Origin: Pseudomonas fulva 12-X
Lineage (GTDB): Bacteria; Pseudomonadota; Gammaproteobacteria; Pseudomonadales; Pseudomonadaceae
DNA length: 64,000 nucleotides
Reading direction: 5' to 3'
Assembly: GCF_000213805.1 (NCBI RefSeq)
Contig: NC_015556.1
Coordinates: 1,302,001-1,366,000 of the forward strand
Position 1 is the stretch's first letter; each line of letters begins with the position of its first letter. A program made the translations under genes and the position numbers. The notes beneath the pieces are model-generated. The model was not told where the DNA came from. It saw nothing but the letters and a program-made list of their open reading frames with translations, and did not search any database. Positions 44,858 to 54,011 of the stretch are shown here, in pieces.

Positions 44858-45787
44858 TCATTGCGCTGACGCTATCTGCTGTCCCCAGCGCGCCATCGCA
44901 AAATCGACGAAGCGGCGCAGCTTGGGCAATTGATAGCGGTCGGGCGAGTAGATCAGGTGCATCGGTCTGCTCGGCAGTTTGTAGTCCGGCAGCAGGGCGA
45001 CCATACGACCCTCACGCAGATCTGGTTCGGCATAGGCATCGGGCAGCATGACGATGCCGCCGCCCACCGTGGCGCTTCGGTACAGCGCGGCCGAGCTGTT
45101 CATCACCATGGTGCCACTTATCTCAACCGTGACTTCACCTTCCGGCCCCATCAGCCGCCAGTGCTTGTCCACGCCACTCCAGTCATCGCCGGCGGGGTAG
45201 GCGAAGGTCAGGCAATTGTGCGCTGGCAGGTCTTGCGGCTTCGTGGGTACGCCACGGCGCTTCAGGTACTCCGGCGAGGCGCAGAGGGTCATGGTGTAGT
45301 CCTGCAGGGGCCGTGCGATCAGGCGGCTGTTTTCCTGCATGTTGCCCATGCGGATCGCCGCATCGAAGCCGCTGTCGAGCAAATCCACCCGCAGGTTGCT
45401 GAGCACCAGGTCGAGCTTGACCTTGGGGTACTGCAGCGAGAATTCGCACAGCGCGGGCGCCAGCACTTCCGAGCCGAATGTCAGCGGCGCGGTGATGCGC
45501 AAGGTGCCCGAGGGCTCTTCCTGAGCCTGCTCGGCCAGGCGTTCGGAGGCAGCCACCAGCCCGAGCACCTCCAGACAGCGCTGGTAATAGGCCGTGCCGA
45601 ACTCCGTCAGGCGCTGGCGCCGCGTGGTGCGCTTGAGCAGGCTGACGCCCAGGCGTTGCTCCAGTGCGCGCAGGTGGTTGCCGACCATGGTGGTGGAAAT
45701 CTCACACTCCTGGGCGGCGGCCGTCATGCTGCCGGTTTCCACGACCTTCACGTACACCGACATTGCCTGGAATAAGTCCATTATCAA
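44858..45787 (-). CDS. LysR family transcriptional regulator
   Basis: 309 residues: HTH with VKVVETGSMTAAAQECEIST near the N-terminus and a typical effector domain (ITAPLTFGSEVLAPAL, IRMGNMQENSRLIARP). It belongs to the CrgA-like group. It is divergent from the aminotransferase at 45886 across 98 bases and likely regulates it. Together the two are flanked by direct repeat elements. Confidence 0.9.
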   Translation of the reverse strand: MIMDLFQAMSVYVKVVETGSMTAAAQECEISTTMVGNHLRALEQRLGVSLLKRTTRRQRLTEFGTAYYQRCLEVLGLVAASERLAEQAQEEPSGTLRITAPLTFGSEVLAPALCEFSLQYPKVKLDLVLSNLRVDLLDSGFDAAIRMGNMQENSRLIARPLQDYTMTLCASPEYLKRRGVPTKPQDLPAHNCLTFAYPAGDDWSGVDKHWRLMGPEGEVTVEISGTMVMNSSAALYRSATVGGGIVMLPDAYAEPDLREGRMVALLPDYKLPSRPMHLIYSPDRYQLPKLRRFVDFAMARWGQQIASAQ

Positions 45788-45885
45788 GCCCTGGTTGAAG
45801 ATGATTGAAGTTTCGCGATGTTTATCCAGTTCGGGTGGCTAACGATACTGCAAACACCACCCGATGACTGCTGGAGCGTTACGTC

Positions 45886-47076
45886 ATGACCACCGACTGC
45901 CTGATGTCCACTTACAAACCCCTGGCCCTGAGCTTCGTCCGTGGTCTGGGCGCGCGACTCTGGGATCAGGCCGGTCGCGAGTACCTGGATGCCGTGGCGG
46001 GCGTTGCCGTAACCAATGTCGGCCACTCGCACCCCTTGCTGGTCGCCGCCATCAGTGAACAGGCCGGCCTGCTGCTGCATACCTCCAACCTGTACAGCAT
46101 CGATTGGCAGCAACGCCTGGCCCACAAACTCACTCGCCTGTCGGGTCTGGACCGGGCGTTTTTCAACAACTCCGGGGCGGAAGCCAACGAGACGGCGCTC
46201 AAGCTGGCGCGGCTGCATGGCTGGCGCAAAGGTATCGAGCAGCCGCTGGTGGTGGTGATGGAAAACGCCTTCCACGGCCGCACCCTGGGCACCCTGGCCG
46301 CCAGCGATGGCCCTGCCGTACGCTCGGCGTACGGCGCCTTGCCGGGGGATTTCGTCAAGGCGCCATTCGGCGACTTGCCGGCCTTCGAGCGCCTCTGCGC
46401 GCAGCATGGCCATCGCATCGCTGCCGTGCTGGTCGAGCCGGTGCAGGGCGAGGGCGGCGTGCAGGTGGCGCCGGCCGGCTATCTGCAAGCGCTGCGCAAG
46501 CATTGCACGCGGCGCAACTGGTTGCTGATGCTCGACGAAATCCAGACCGGCATGGGCCGTACCGGGCAATGGTTCGCCTTTCAGCACGAAGGCATCGTGC
46601 CGGACGTCATCACCCTGGCCAAAGGCCTGGGCAACGGCGTGCCCATCGGCGCCTGCCTGGCCAAGGTCGGTGCCGCCGACCTGTTCACCCCAGGCAGCCA
46701 CGGCAGCACCTTTGGCGGCAACCCGCTGGCCTGCCGCGCCGCCTGTACGGTGGTGGACATTATCGAGCAGCAAGGCCTGGTGCAGAACGCACGTGAGCAA
46801 GGGCAGTACCTGCTCGAGCGGCTGCGCGAGGTGCTGAACGGCCATCCGCAAGTGGTGGCCGTGCGCGGCCTGGGCCTGATGATCGGCATCGAGTTACACA
46901 AGCCGATCCCCGACCTCGTCGCGCTGACCGCGCGCAATCACGGCTTGCTGATCAACGTGACACGAGGCCAGACCATCCGGCTTTTGCCGCCCCTGATCGT
47001 GGGCCCGACAGACGTTGACGCGATCGTGCAGGGCATCGTCAACGCCCTGAACGGCGCTGAGGCGTCTCGCGAATAA
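45886..47076 (+). CDS. Acetylornithine aminotransferase-like enzyme (ArgD family)
   Basis: 396 residues of the class III aminotransferase family. [37 protein letters not shown] (PLP-contacting Asp) and [15 protein letters not shown] (Schiff-base Lys) match ArgD/AruC. Pseudomonads usually have several paralogues for arginine, ornithine or related diamines; this copy pairs with its own LysR, pointing to a catabolic role. An alternative ATG lies at 45904. Confidence 0.88.
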   Translation: MTTDCLMSTYKPLALSFVRGLGARLWDQAGREYLDAVAGVAVTNVGHSHPLLVAAISEQAGLLLHTSNLYSIDWQQRLAHKLTRLSGLDRAFFNNSGAEANETALKLARLHGWRKGIEQPLVVVMENAFHGRTLGTLAASDGPAVRSAYGALPGDFVKAPFGDLPAFERLCAQHGHRIAAVLVEPVQGEGGVQVAPAGYLQALRKHCTRRNWLLMLDEIQTGMGRTGQWFAFQHEGIVPDVITLAKGLGNGVPIGACLAKVGAADLFTPGSHGSTFGGNPLACRAACTVVDIIEQQGLVQNAREQGQYLLERLREVLNGHPQVVAVRGLGLMIGIELHKPIPDLVALTARNHGLLINVTRGQTIRLLPPLIVGPTDVDAIVQGIVNALNGAEASRE

Positions 47077-47080
47077 CGCC

Positions 47081-47337
47081 TTAAAACCTGTTCACGATCT
47101 TTATGCGTTTGAGGCGGCAGCTACAAGGCAGAAGCGGACATCGATGCAGAGCGTAGGATGGGTGAAACCCATCAAATTGCGATGGGTTTCACCCATCCTA
47201 CGGCCTGTGGGAACGGACCATGCCCGTGATTTTTCGCGGGCACGGTCCGCCCCCACAGGTACTGCGCGATGACCGCTTTCGCTTAGCAGCCAAAATCGCC
47301 GAGCCTGGGCTGAAAGATTATGAACGGGCTCTTAGAA
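47081..47337. repeat. Mosaic palindromic element, copy 2
   Basis: About 257 bases with the same ends as copy 1 (AAACCTGTTCACGATCTTT, CTACAAGGCAGAAGC, then TTAGCAGCCAAAATCG and ATGAACGGGCTCTTAG) in the same orientation. The core carries two palindromes: GTAGGATGGGTGAAACCCAT with its complement, and GGAACGGACCATGCCCG with its complement, the latter shared with 13461-13508. The right end overlaps the stop codon of the TSUP gene. Confidence 0.8.
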
Positions 47338-48078
47338 CAGAGGCCGCGAGGCCAACTCGACACCGAGCAAAATCAGAAACGCCATAAAGCACTGCCGAAA
47401 GCGCACGGGGCTGATCCGTGCGCGCAGGCGCTGGCCCAGCCACATGCCGATCAATGCCGGGGCAATAGCCGCGGTCGATGTGCCGAGCTGGCTGACCTGA
47501 AAGGCGCCGTGCCAGTAGAGGCCGATAGCGAGCGCCAGCGTTGAGATGCTGAAGGACAGGCCCAGCGCCTGCACCAGCTCGTCGCGGCTCAGGTTCAGCG
47601 AGCCCAGATACGGCACCGCCGGCATCACGAATACGCCGGTCGCGCCGGTCACCACACCTGTCGCCAATCCCACCGCTGGCGATAGCCAGCGCTCCAGCCG
47701 CGCCGCCACGCTAAAGGCCGGCGCGAGCAGCGCATAGAGTGCATAGACGATCAGTGCGATGCCTAGCCAGAAGCCCGACCACAGCGGGTTAGCCACCACC
47801 AGCAAGGTCGACGCCGCGACCGTGCCAAGCACGATGCACAGCATCATCGGCCACAGCCGGCGCAGCAGTGGCCCGAGCGCCGGGCCGCTGAACAGCTGCC
47901 AGAGATTGGTCACGAACGACGGCACCACCAGAATCGCCGCAGCCGCCGCTGGCGGCATCACCGTACCCAGCAGCCCCATGGCCACGGTCGGCAAGCCCAT
48001 ACCGGTCACGCCCTTGACCAGCCCGGCGGCGAGAAAGGTGCCGAGCAGAAACAGCAGGTAGACGGTGGCGTCGTGCAT
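47332..48078 (-). CDS. TSUP family (TauE/SafE) exporter
   Basis: About 248 residues with eight hydrophobic segments. Features of the TauE/SafE family include GLVKGVTGMGLPTVAMGLLG near the start and VTGATGVFVMPAVPYLG in the second half. Family members move sulfite, sulfoacetate or similar organic anions. The start MHDATVYL is chosen; upstream in-frame sequence is not transporter-like. It is divergent from the LysR gene at 48188. Confidence 0.85.
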   Translation of the reverse strand: MHDATVYLLFLLGTFLAAGLVKGVTGMGLPTVAMGLLGTVMPPAAAAAILVVPSFVTNLWQLFSGPALGPLLRRLWPMMLCIVLGTVAASTLLVVANPLWSGFWLGIALIVYALYALLAPAFSVAARLERWLSPAVGLATGVVTGATGVFVMPAVPYLGSLNLSRDELVQALGLSFSISTLALAIGLYWHGAFQVSQLGTSTAAIAPALIGMWLGQRLRARISPVRFRQCFMAFLILLGVELASRPLF

Positions 48079-48187
48079 GGTGAGGACTCGCTTGGGTGAC
48101 CTGTGCAATTGAAGCCGCTCAGGATACTCGGCACAATGCGGAAAACTCAGCGAAGCCTTCGGCAAAACCAGAGGCAGAGGGGCTCCC

Positions 48188-49111
48188 ATGCGACTCGACC
48201 TGGCAGATCTGCAGCTGTTTCTGTGCATCGCCGATGCCGGCAGCATTACCGCCGGCGCGCAACGGGCGAACCTCGCCCTGGCTTCTGCCAGCGAGCGGCT
48301 GCGCAAGATGGAAAATGCCGTCGGAGTGGCCCTGCTGGAGCGGCGCCCGCGCGGAGTGATCACCACCGAGGCTGGCGAGGCGCTGGCTCATCATGCTCGG
48401 CTGATGTTGCGCCAGCAGCAGGCCTTGAACGATGAGTTGCGGGACTACGCGATCGGTGCGCGGGGCACACTCGATCTGTATGCCAACACCGCTGCGCTGA
48501 CGGTGTTCCTGCCCGGTCGGTTGGCGCCCTGGTTGGCCGAGCGGCCCCGCCTGCGCATCGAGCTCAAGGAGCGCACCAGCTCGGATATCGTGCGCAACGT
48601 GGCCGGCGGCCTGGCCGAGGCGGGCATCGTTTCCAGTGCCGTCAGTGCGGCAGGCGTTCAGCTGCAGCCGGTAGCCAGGGATCATCTGGTGCTGATCGCG
48701 GCGGCCAATCATTCCCTTGCTGACCGCCACAGCCTGTCATTCGCTGAGGTACTGGGCCAAGCGTTCGTGGGGCTGGCCCAGGGCAGTGCGCTGCAGGATC
48801 ACATCAACGAGCACGCGCGGGTGGCTGGTCGGCCACTGGACATCCGCATTCGCATGAACAGCTTCGAAGCGCTCTGTCAGATGGTCGCCCATGGCATCGG
48901 CCTCGGCATCCTGCCGCAAGGCATCGCCCGGCTGCACAGACGCCGCCATGGCCTCAGGGTGATCGCGCTGAGCGACGCCTGGGCCCGGCGTAAGCTGTGC
49001 CTGTGCTTCAGGGACTGGAGCGAATTGTCGATGCCGATGCGCAGCCTGTTCGAACATCTGGGCGGCCATCCCGGTGAAGGGATGGCCGCCCCGGCTGCCG
49101 TCAGCGGGTGA
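48188..49111 (+). CDS. LysR family transcriptional regulator
   Basis: 307 residues with an N-terminal HTH (LFLCIADAGSITAGAQRANL) and effector domain. It is divergent from the TSUP exporter (110 bases apart), so it is the likely regulator of that gene. Its 3' end overlaps the end of the convergent GudP-like gene by 11 bases. Confidence 0.9.
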   Translation: MRLDLADLQLFLCIADAGSITAGAQRANLALASASERLRKMENAVGVALLERRPRGVITTEAGEALAHHARLMLRQQQALNDELRDYAIGARGTLDLYANTAALTVFLPGRLAPWLAERPRLRIELKERTSSDIVRNVAGGLAEAGIVSSAVSAAGVQLQPVARDHLVLIAAANHSLADRHSLSFAEVLGQAFVGLAQGSALQDHINEHARVAGRPLDIRIRMNSFEALCQMVAHGIGLGILPQGIARLHRRRHGLRVIALSDAWARRKLCLCFRDWSELSMPMRSLFEHLGGHPGEGMAAPAAVSG

Positions 49112-50465
49112 CTTCGCCGGTGGCTTGGCTGGCGCCGTCGTTGGCTTCGGGCTTGAGGCCCTTGAGTTCGAAGCGCTTGATCTCGCCGACGATCACCAGG
49201 TAGCTGAACGCCGCGACGAAGGCATTGGCGCCGATGAACACAAGGGCCAGCTTGAACGAGCCGGTGGCCGCGATGATGTAGCCGATCACGATCGGCGTGG
49301 TGATCGACGCCAGGTTGCCGATGGTGTTGAACAGCCCACCCGACAGGCCCGCGATCTGCTTGGGCGAAGTGTCCGACACCACTGCCCAGCCCAGGGCGCC
49401 GACGCCTTTGCCGAAGAACGCCAGGGCCATGAACGAGACCACCATCCAGTCGGCTTCCACGTAGTTGCAGATGATCATGCTCATCGACAGCAGCATGCCG
49501 GCGACGATCGGCGTCTTGCGCGCCACGCTCAGCGAGTTGCCGCGGCGCAGCAGAGCATCGGAAATCACCCCGCCCAGCACGCCGCCGATGAAGCCGCAGA
49601 TGGCCGGCAGCGAGGCGATGATGCCGGCCTTGAGAATGGTCATGCCACGTTCCTGCACCAGGTACACCGGGAACCAGGTCAGGAAGAAATAGGTGAGGGT
49701 GGTGATGCAGTACTGGCCCAGGTACACGCCGGCCATCATGCGGTTTTTAAGCAGCTGCAGGATGTAGCCGAACTTGGGCCCCGAGTCCTGGTTCTTGCCG
49801 GCGGCGTCCAGGTCCACCAGGCCGCCGTTCTCGGCGATGTACTGGATCTCGGCCGCGTTGGCCATTGGGTGGTCCTTGGGGTTGTGGATCACGTACATCC
49901 ACACGATCGAGAACAGGATGCCCAGGGCGCCCATCACCACGAACACGTGCTGCCAGCCGAAGGTGTAGACGATCCAGCCCATCAGCGGGGCGAACAGCAC
50001 GGTGGCGAAGTACTGGGCCGAGTTAAAGATGGCCGACGCGGTACCGCGCTCCTTGGTCGGGAACCAGGCCGCGACGATGCGCGCATTACCCGGGAACGAC
50101 GGCGCTTCGGCCAGGCCGACCATGAAGCGCAGCAGGAACAGCACGACCACTGCACTGGCTACGCCGAACACGCCGATGTAGCCCTGCAGAAGGGTGAAGA
50201 AGGACCAGAGAAAGATGCTGCCGGCGTAGACGCGCTTGGAACCGAAGCGGTCGAGCAGCCACCCGCCAGGGATCTGCCCCAGCACGTAGGCCCAGCCGAA
50301 GGCCGAGAAAATGTAGCCCAGTTCGATCGCGTCGATGCCCAGGTCCTTCTGGAGGCTTGAGCCGGCGATCGAGATCGTCGCCCGATCCGCGTAGTTGATC
50401 GTGGTCACCAGGAACAGCATGAGCAGGATCAGATACCGGGCGCGAGTCTTCTTGACTGCTTGCAT
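49101..50465 (-). CDS. gudP: MFS transporter, GudP-like (D-glucarate/galactarate type)
   Basis: 454 residues with 12 membrane segments of the anion:cation symporter family. It closely follows the GudP pattern from memory: NYADRATISIAGSSLQKDLG, GQIPGGWLLDRFGSKRVY, GLAEAPSFPGNARIVAAWFP, FNSAQYFATVLFAPLMGW and KTPIVAGMLLSMSMI. It probably imports D-glucarate or galactarate with protons. No dehydratase gene is nearby, so its enzymes lie elsewhere. Three LacI-type operators lie just upstream. Confidence 0.85.
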   Translation of the reverse strand: MQAVKKTRARYLILLMLFLVTTINYADRATISIAGSSLQKDLGIDAIELGYIFSAFGWAYVLGQIPGGWLLDRFGSKRVYAGSIFLWSFFTLLQGYIGVFGVASAVVVLFLLRFMVGLAEAPSFPGNARIVAAWFPTKERGTASAIFNSAQYFATVLFAPLMGWIVYTFGWQHVFVVMGALGILFSIVWMYVIHNPKDHPMANAAEIQYIAENGGLVDLDAAGKNQDSGPKFGYILQLLKNRMMAGVYLGQYCITTLTYFFLTWFPVYLVQERGMTILKAGIIASLPAICGFIGGVLGGVISDALLRRGNSLSVARKTPIVAGMLLSMSMIICNYVEADWMVVSFMALAFFGKGVGALGWAVVSDTSPKQIAGLSGGLFNTIGNLASITTPIVIGYIIAATGSFKLALVFIGANAFVAAFSYLVIVGEIKRFELKGLKPEANDGASQATGEVTR

Positions 50466-50513
50466 GGGGGAACTCCGATGTTTGTTTTTGTATGGTTCGG
50501 TGAATTCTGTTTG

Positions 50514-50563
50514 CTGTTAACGTTAACAGATAACGTTAACAGTCTAGTTTGATAACGTTATCA
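50514..50563. promoter_or_regulatory. Three tandem LacI-type operators upstream of gudP
   Basis: CTGTTAACGTTAACAG (perfect, 50514-50529), an overlapping imperfect copy with core GATAACGTTAAC (50529-50540), and TGATAACGTTATCA (perfect, 50550-50563). All have the central CG and flanking symmetry of LacI/GntR-type sites. They lie 49-98 bases upstream of the transporter start, between it and the LacI gene. Confidence 0.85.
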
Positions 50564-50678
50564 GTGACTAGATATGTCTATAGATCTTTTCAGGCAGGAA
50601 CGGCCAGGGCGTTATAAAGAAAACGCCTAGAGGGTCATCAGGGGGAATTTGCGGGTGACAGCGAGAGCGGAGAACCGA

Positions 50679-51704
50679 TCAGGTGCTCTCGCGCTCCAGG
50701 ATCTCGAAGCTGGTATCGACCTGGGCCTCGCCGCTGACGCCTTCGAGGCGACGCAGCAACGCTTCGGCGACCTGGCGGCCCATCTCCTGGGCGTTGACGC
50801 TGACCGTCGACAGGGCGGGGTAGGCGAACTGGCCATTGGAGATGTTGCCGAAACCGAGCACGGCCAGCTCGTCGGGCACGGCGATCTTGCGGCTGGCCGC
50901 TTCAGCCAGCACGCCCAGGGCGACGGTGTCCGAGCTGCAGAACACGATCTGCGGCCGCGCACCCGCGTCGAGCAGCGCCGCCAGGCCGCGGCGGCCCACT
51001 TCCCAGGTCGCCTCGCTCGGGAAGATCTGCTGCTGTACGTCGGCAGCCCCCAGCGCCTCCAGGCGTGCGACCAGGCTGTGGCAGCGGCGCATCGCGCGGG
51101 GGTCGTCGATGCCCACCACGGCCCACTGGCGATAGCCCTTGGCATGGAAGTGCTCGGCCACGGCTACGCCGACCTTCTCGTGGGAAAAGCCGACCTGGGT
51201 GTCCAGCAAATCGTCGCTCAGGTCCCAGGCCTCGACGACCGGGATGCGCAGCGAGGCGAGACGCGAGCGGATGTTGGGGGTGTGCAGCGTGCCGGTCAGC
51301 ACGATGCCATCCGGGCGCCGGCCGAGAATGGCGTCGAGCAGCAGCTCTTCGTTTTCAGGGGAGTAACCGGTGGGGCCGACCAGCGACTGGTAACCGGCGG
51401 CGGACAGCCTGGCGATGATCGCCTGCACGGCGATCGAGTAGATCGAGTTGGCGATGGTGGGTAGCAGGATGGCCACCAGGCGGCTTTTCCGGGTGGCCAG
51501 GGCGCCGGCCATGATGTTGGGCACGTAGCCCATGGAACGGACGATTTCAAGTACGTGCTCCCGGGTGGCCTCGTTCACCAACTCGGGGCGCTGGATGGCG
51601 CGCGAAACGGTCATCACCGAGACACCGGCCTTGAGCGCCACGTCTTTCACGGTAACCGGCGACTCGCCACGATTGCCGTTGTTCCTAGCTGACTTGCGGG
51701 CCAC
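50679..51704 (-). CDS. LacI family regulator (GntR-like), likely controls gudP
   Basis: 341 residues: N-terminal HTH (VTVKDVALKAGVSVMTVSRA), hinge helix (PNIMAGALATRK) and a periplasmic-binding-like sugar domain (AILLPTIANSIYS, DGIVLTGTLHTPNI, LGFGNISNGQFAYP). The domain resembles the gluconate repressor GntR. It is transcribed in the same direction as gudP and lies just upstream of its operators, so it probably represses the transporter and itself responds to a sugar acid. Confidence 0.9.
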   Translation of the reverse strand: MARKSARNNGNRGESPVTVKDVALKAGVSVMTVSRAIQRPELVNEATREHVLEIVRSMGYVPNIMAGALATRKSRLVAILLPTIANSIYSIAVQAIIARLSAAGYQSLVGPTGYSPENEELLLDAILGRRPDGIVLTGTLHTPNIRSRLASLRIPVVEAWDLSDDLLDTQVGFSHEKVGVAVAEHFHAKGYRQWAVVGIDDPRAMRRCHSLVARLEALGAADVQQQIFPSEATWEVGRRGLAALLDAGARPQIVFCSSDTVALGVLAEAASRKIAVPDELAVLGFGNISNGQFAYPALSTVSVNAQEMGRQVAEALLRRLEGVSGEAQVDTSFEILEREST

Positions 51705-52080
51705 TTTGCTCCCTTGATCCCGTTAGATGCCCGGGCATTATGCTGGCCCGGCAGGGCTTTTACTACGCATGCCAGCGGCACTGCGCAAGATCATGTTTCA
51801 CGCGGCGTCAGGTGTCGCCGGCTTGCCAGTCGAGCCGTGCTGATCGATGACGATTGCGCGCTCCGACCGCTGTTCCCGCCAGGCGCTTTTCTCTGCCCGT
51901 TCGGGCTGCGCGATACGCTGACTTATCCGCCTGCGAGCCTATCTTCTCTGCAGCAGTCGGTTGTGCAAGCCCAAGAAAAATACGGTTTTTTTACGCGCCT
52001 GATGATTTTTCGCCCTCGATAATTCGCTCACTTCCCAACGACTTTCACACCTCGGGATTTTTCCATCCGAGGAGCGAGCG
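51705..52080. other. Intergenic region, about 375 bases
   Basis: Divergent region between the LacI gene and the leader/response regulator unit. No repeat or terminator was recognised. It should carry promoters for both, but no clear boxes could be assigned. Confidence 0.5.
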
Positions 52081-52158
52081 ATGAATCATCTCCATGCCAT
52101 CTCCCAGCCTCTGTCACTGGTCTGCCGCGTCGGCGTGGCAGGAGGCGCCGATGAATGA
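52081..52158 (+). CDS. Short leader ORF upstream of response regulator
   Basis: 25 codons from an ATG with a strong GAGGAG ribosome site at ideal spacing. The peptide is MNHLHAISQPLSLVCRVGVA followed by GGADE. Its stop lies seven bases beyond the start of the response regulator, in another frame, so ribosomes ending there could start again. This looks like translational coupling or a leader peptide, inferred from layout alone. Confidence 0.55.
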   Translation: MNHLHAISQPLSLVCRVGVAGGADE

Positions 52159-52846
52159 GGCGCCGCGCGTGCTGCTGATCGACGACGACAAGCCGGCGCG
52201 CAAACAGCTGCGCACCAGCCTGGCGAATCAGTCGTTCACCGTGCTGGAGGCCGCCACGGGCGCCAAGGGCCTGACCCTGGCGGCCAGCCAGTCGCCGCAC
52301 CTGATCATTCTCGATGCCAGCCTGCCGGATATGGACGGCAGCCAGGTCCTGCGCGAGCTGCGTGCCTGGTCGACGGTGCCTGTGTTGGTTTTGTCGGCGC
52401 GCGAGAGTGAGGAGGAGAGGGCGCGGCTGCTGGACCTGGGCGCCGCCGAATGCCTCAGCAAGGCGGCCCCCATTCAGGCTTTGGTGGAGCGCACTCAGGC
52501 GCTGCTCAGCGACGCCGCCCTGGCGCTGGTGCTGCAGCCGGCCGTACGTGCGGGGCATCTGTACGTCGACCTGTCCCGGCGCCTCGTCACCCTGCGCGGC
52601 GCAGAGGTGAGCCTGAGCCGCAAGGAATACGGCGTGCTGGAAATCCTGGCCCGCAACCACGGGCGCATCGTCGCCGCCGAACAACTGATCCGCCTGGTGT
52701 GGGGCGCCAGCCATCTGGGCGACAGCCGCAGCCTGCGCACGGTCGTCGGCCGGCTGCGCCACAAGTTCCAGAACGGCGCGGGCAGCTCGCGGGTGATCCA
52801 GACCATCGTGGGCGTCGGCTATCGCCTCAACGCCGAGGAATACTGA
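52151..52846 (+). CDS. OmpR/KdpE-like response regulator
   Basis: 231 residues. Receiver domain (about 5-115) with acidic pair DDD near 11 and phospho-acceptor Asp in IILDASLPDMDG; the usual KPF near the end reads KAA. A C-terminal winged helix (about 135-228; LSRKEYGVLEILARNHGRIV, SRSLRTVVGRLRHKF) matches OmpR-type DNA binding. No kinase gene is adjacent. ATG with AGGAGG upstream. The following recombinase starts one base after the stop. Confidence 0.88.
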   Translation: MNEAPRVLLIDDDKPARKQLRTSLANQSFTVLEAATGAKGLTLAASQSPHLIILDASLPDMDGSQVLRELRAWSTVPVLVLSARESEEERARLLDLGAAECLSKAAPIQALVERTQALLSDAALALVLQPAVRAGHLYVDLSRRLVTLRGAEVSLSRKEYGVLEILARNHGRIVAAEQLIRLVWGASHLGDSRSLRTVVGRLRHKFQNGAGSSRVIQTIVGVGYRLNAEEY

Positions 52847-52847
52847 A

Positions 52848-53450
52848 GTGCAGCGCCCGGCAACCACCGGCATGACCGAGACAGCGGGGCGCCTGATCGG
52901 CTACGCCCGCGCCAGCCGCGACGAGCCGGATGCGCAGGCGCAGGTGCTCGCGCTCAAGGCCGAGGGCTGCGCTGAGCTTTACGTAGAGCAAGGCCAGAAC
53001 GCCTGGCGCAACCGGCCCGAGCTGGCGCGCCTGCTGGATGCCATCCAGCCCGGCGACACGCTGGTGGTCACCCGGCTCGACCGCCTGGCGCGCAGCACGC
53101 GGGATCTGCTGGAGATCGCCGAACACATTCATGCCACCGGGGCACGGCTCGCCAGCCTCGCCGAGCCCTGGGTCAGCGGCAATGCCGCGGTACTGGCGGT
53201 GTTCGCCGGCATCGTCGCCTTCGAGCGTTCGCTGATCGTCGAGCGCACCAGCCTCGGCCGGGAGGCCGCCATGGCCCGCGGTGTGCAATTCGGCGCCAAA
53301 CCCTGCCTGGCCGACGAGCAGATTCGCCTCGCCAACCAGATGATCGAGCAGGGCAGCTCGGTCAGCGAGGCCGCCAGTAAACTCGGCGTGCATCGCTCCA
53401 CGCTTTACCGGGCGCTGGGACGGATGAAGCAGGCGGCGCGTCGAGCGTGA
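52848..53450 (+). CDS. Serine recombinase (resolvase/invertase family)
   Basis: 200 residues with the resolvase catalytic domain: Ser in IGYARASRDEPDAQ near 23 and the Arg pair in DTLVVTRLDRLARS near 75-82. A C-terminal HTH (VSEAASKLGVHRSTLYRALG) follows. The GTG start at 52848, preceded by GAGGA, places it one base after the response regulator; an ATG at 52872 is the alternative. No transposon, inverted repeats or invertible segment are seen, so it may be a resident DNA invertase or a regulator. Confidence 0.85.
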   Translation: MQRPATTGMTETAGRLIGYARASRDEPDAQAQVLALKAEGCAELYVEQGQNAWRNRPELARLLDAIQPGDTLVVTRLDRLARSTRDLLEIAEHIHATGARLASLAEPWVSGNAAVLAVFAGIVAFERSLIVERTSLGREAAMARGVQFGAKPCLADEQIRLANQMIEQGSSVSEAASKLGVHRSTLYRALGRMKQAARRA

Positions 53451-53475
53451 CTTTCAAATATTGCTTTGGCTGGGC

Positions 53476-53916
53476 TCAGCACGCGCAGGAGATGGCGGAG
53501 GCGGGCGCTGGCTGCTCGGCGTTCTCGCCAACCAGCGCCAGCCCCTCGTCGAGCCAGCCGGTCACCCCGCCGAGCATTTCCTTTACCGCGTAGCCAAGGC
53601 TTGCCAGGCGCAGGCCAGCACGGTGCACGCCGTTGCAGTGCGGGCCGGCGCAGTAGACGACGAACAGCGTCGAAGGGGCGAACGCTGCCAGGCGCTCGGC
53701 CGTTAGGGTGCGCGTGGGGATGTTGATGGCGCCCGGAACATGGCCGGCGGCGTAGGCCTCGGGGCCGCGCACATCCACCAGCACATAGTCGACATCACCG
53801 CTTTGCTGGCTGCGGTGGACATCCGAGCAGTCGGTTTCGAAACGCAACCGGTTGCCGAAGTGCGCCTGCGCGTCGGCACAGGAGGCGGCGGGGATTTCGC
53901 TGATCAGGCTTGGCAT
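53476..53916 (-). CDS. Rhodanese-like sulfurtransferase
   Basis: 146 residues with a single rhodanese domain: DVDYVLVDVRGPEAYAAGHV, GAINIPTRTL and the active-site loop VVYCAGPHCNGVHRAG with two Cys. It could transfer sulfur from thiosulfate or another donor. It is divergent from the FtrA-like regulator 95 bases away; that pairing is common and suggests control by it. Confidence 0.88.
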   Translation of the reverse strand: MPSLISEIPAASCADAQAHFGNRLRFETDCSDVHRSQQSGDVDYVLVDVRGPEAYAAGHVPGAINIPTRTLTAERLAAFAPSTLFVVYCAGPHCNGVHRAGLRLASLGYAVKEMLGGVTGWLDEGLALVGENAEQPAPASAISCAC

Positions 53917-54011
53917 GGCGGTGGCTCCTGGGTGATGGAGCGGTCACTTTAGTTGGCGCATCGGGCGCGCTACAGTGGCTGCCTCGACATTGACTGGTAG
54001 TTTTCCGCCAA

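Noticed and set aside
52848..53450. Serine recombinase as part of a transposon
   Set aside because: No transposase, terminal inverted repeats or target duplication was found nearby; it is coupled to a response regulator.
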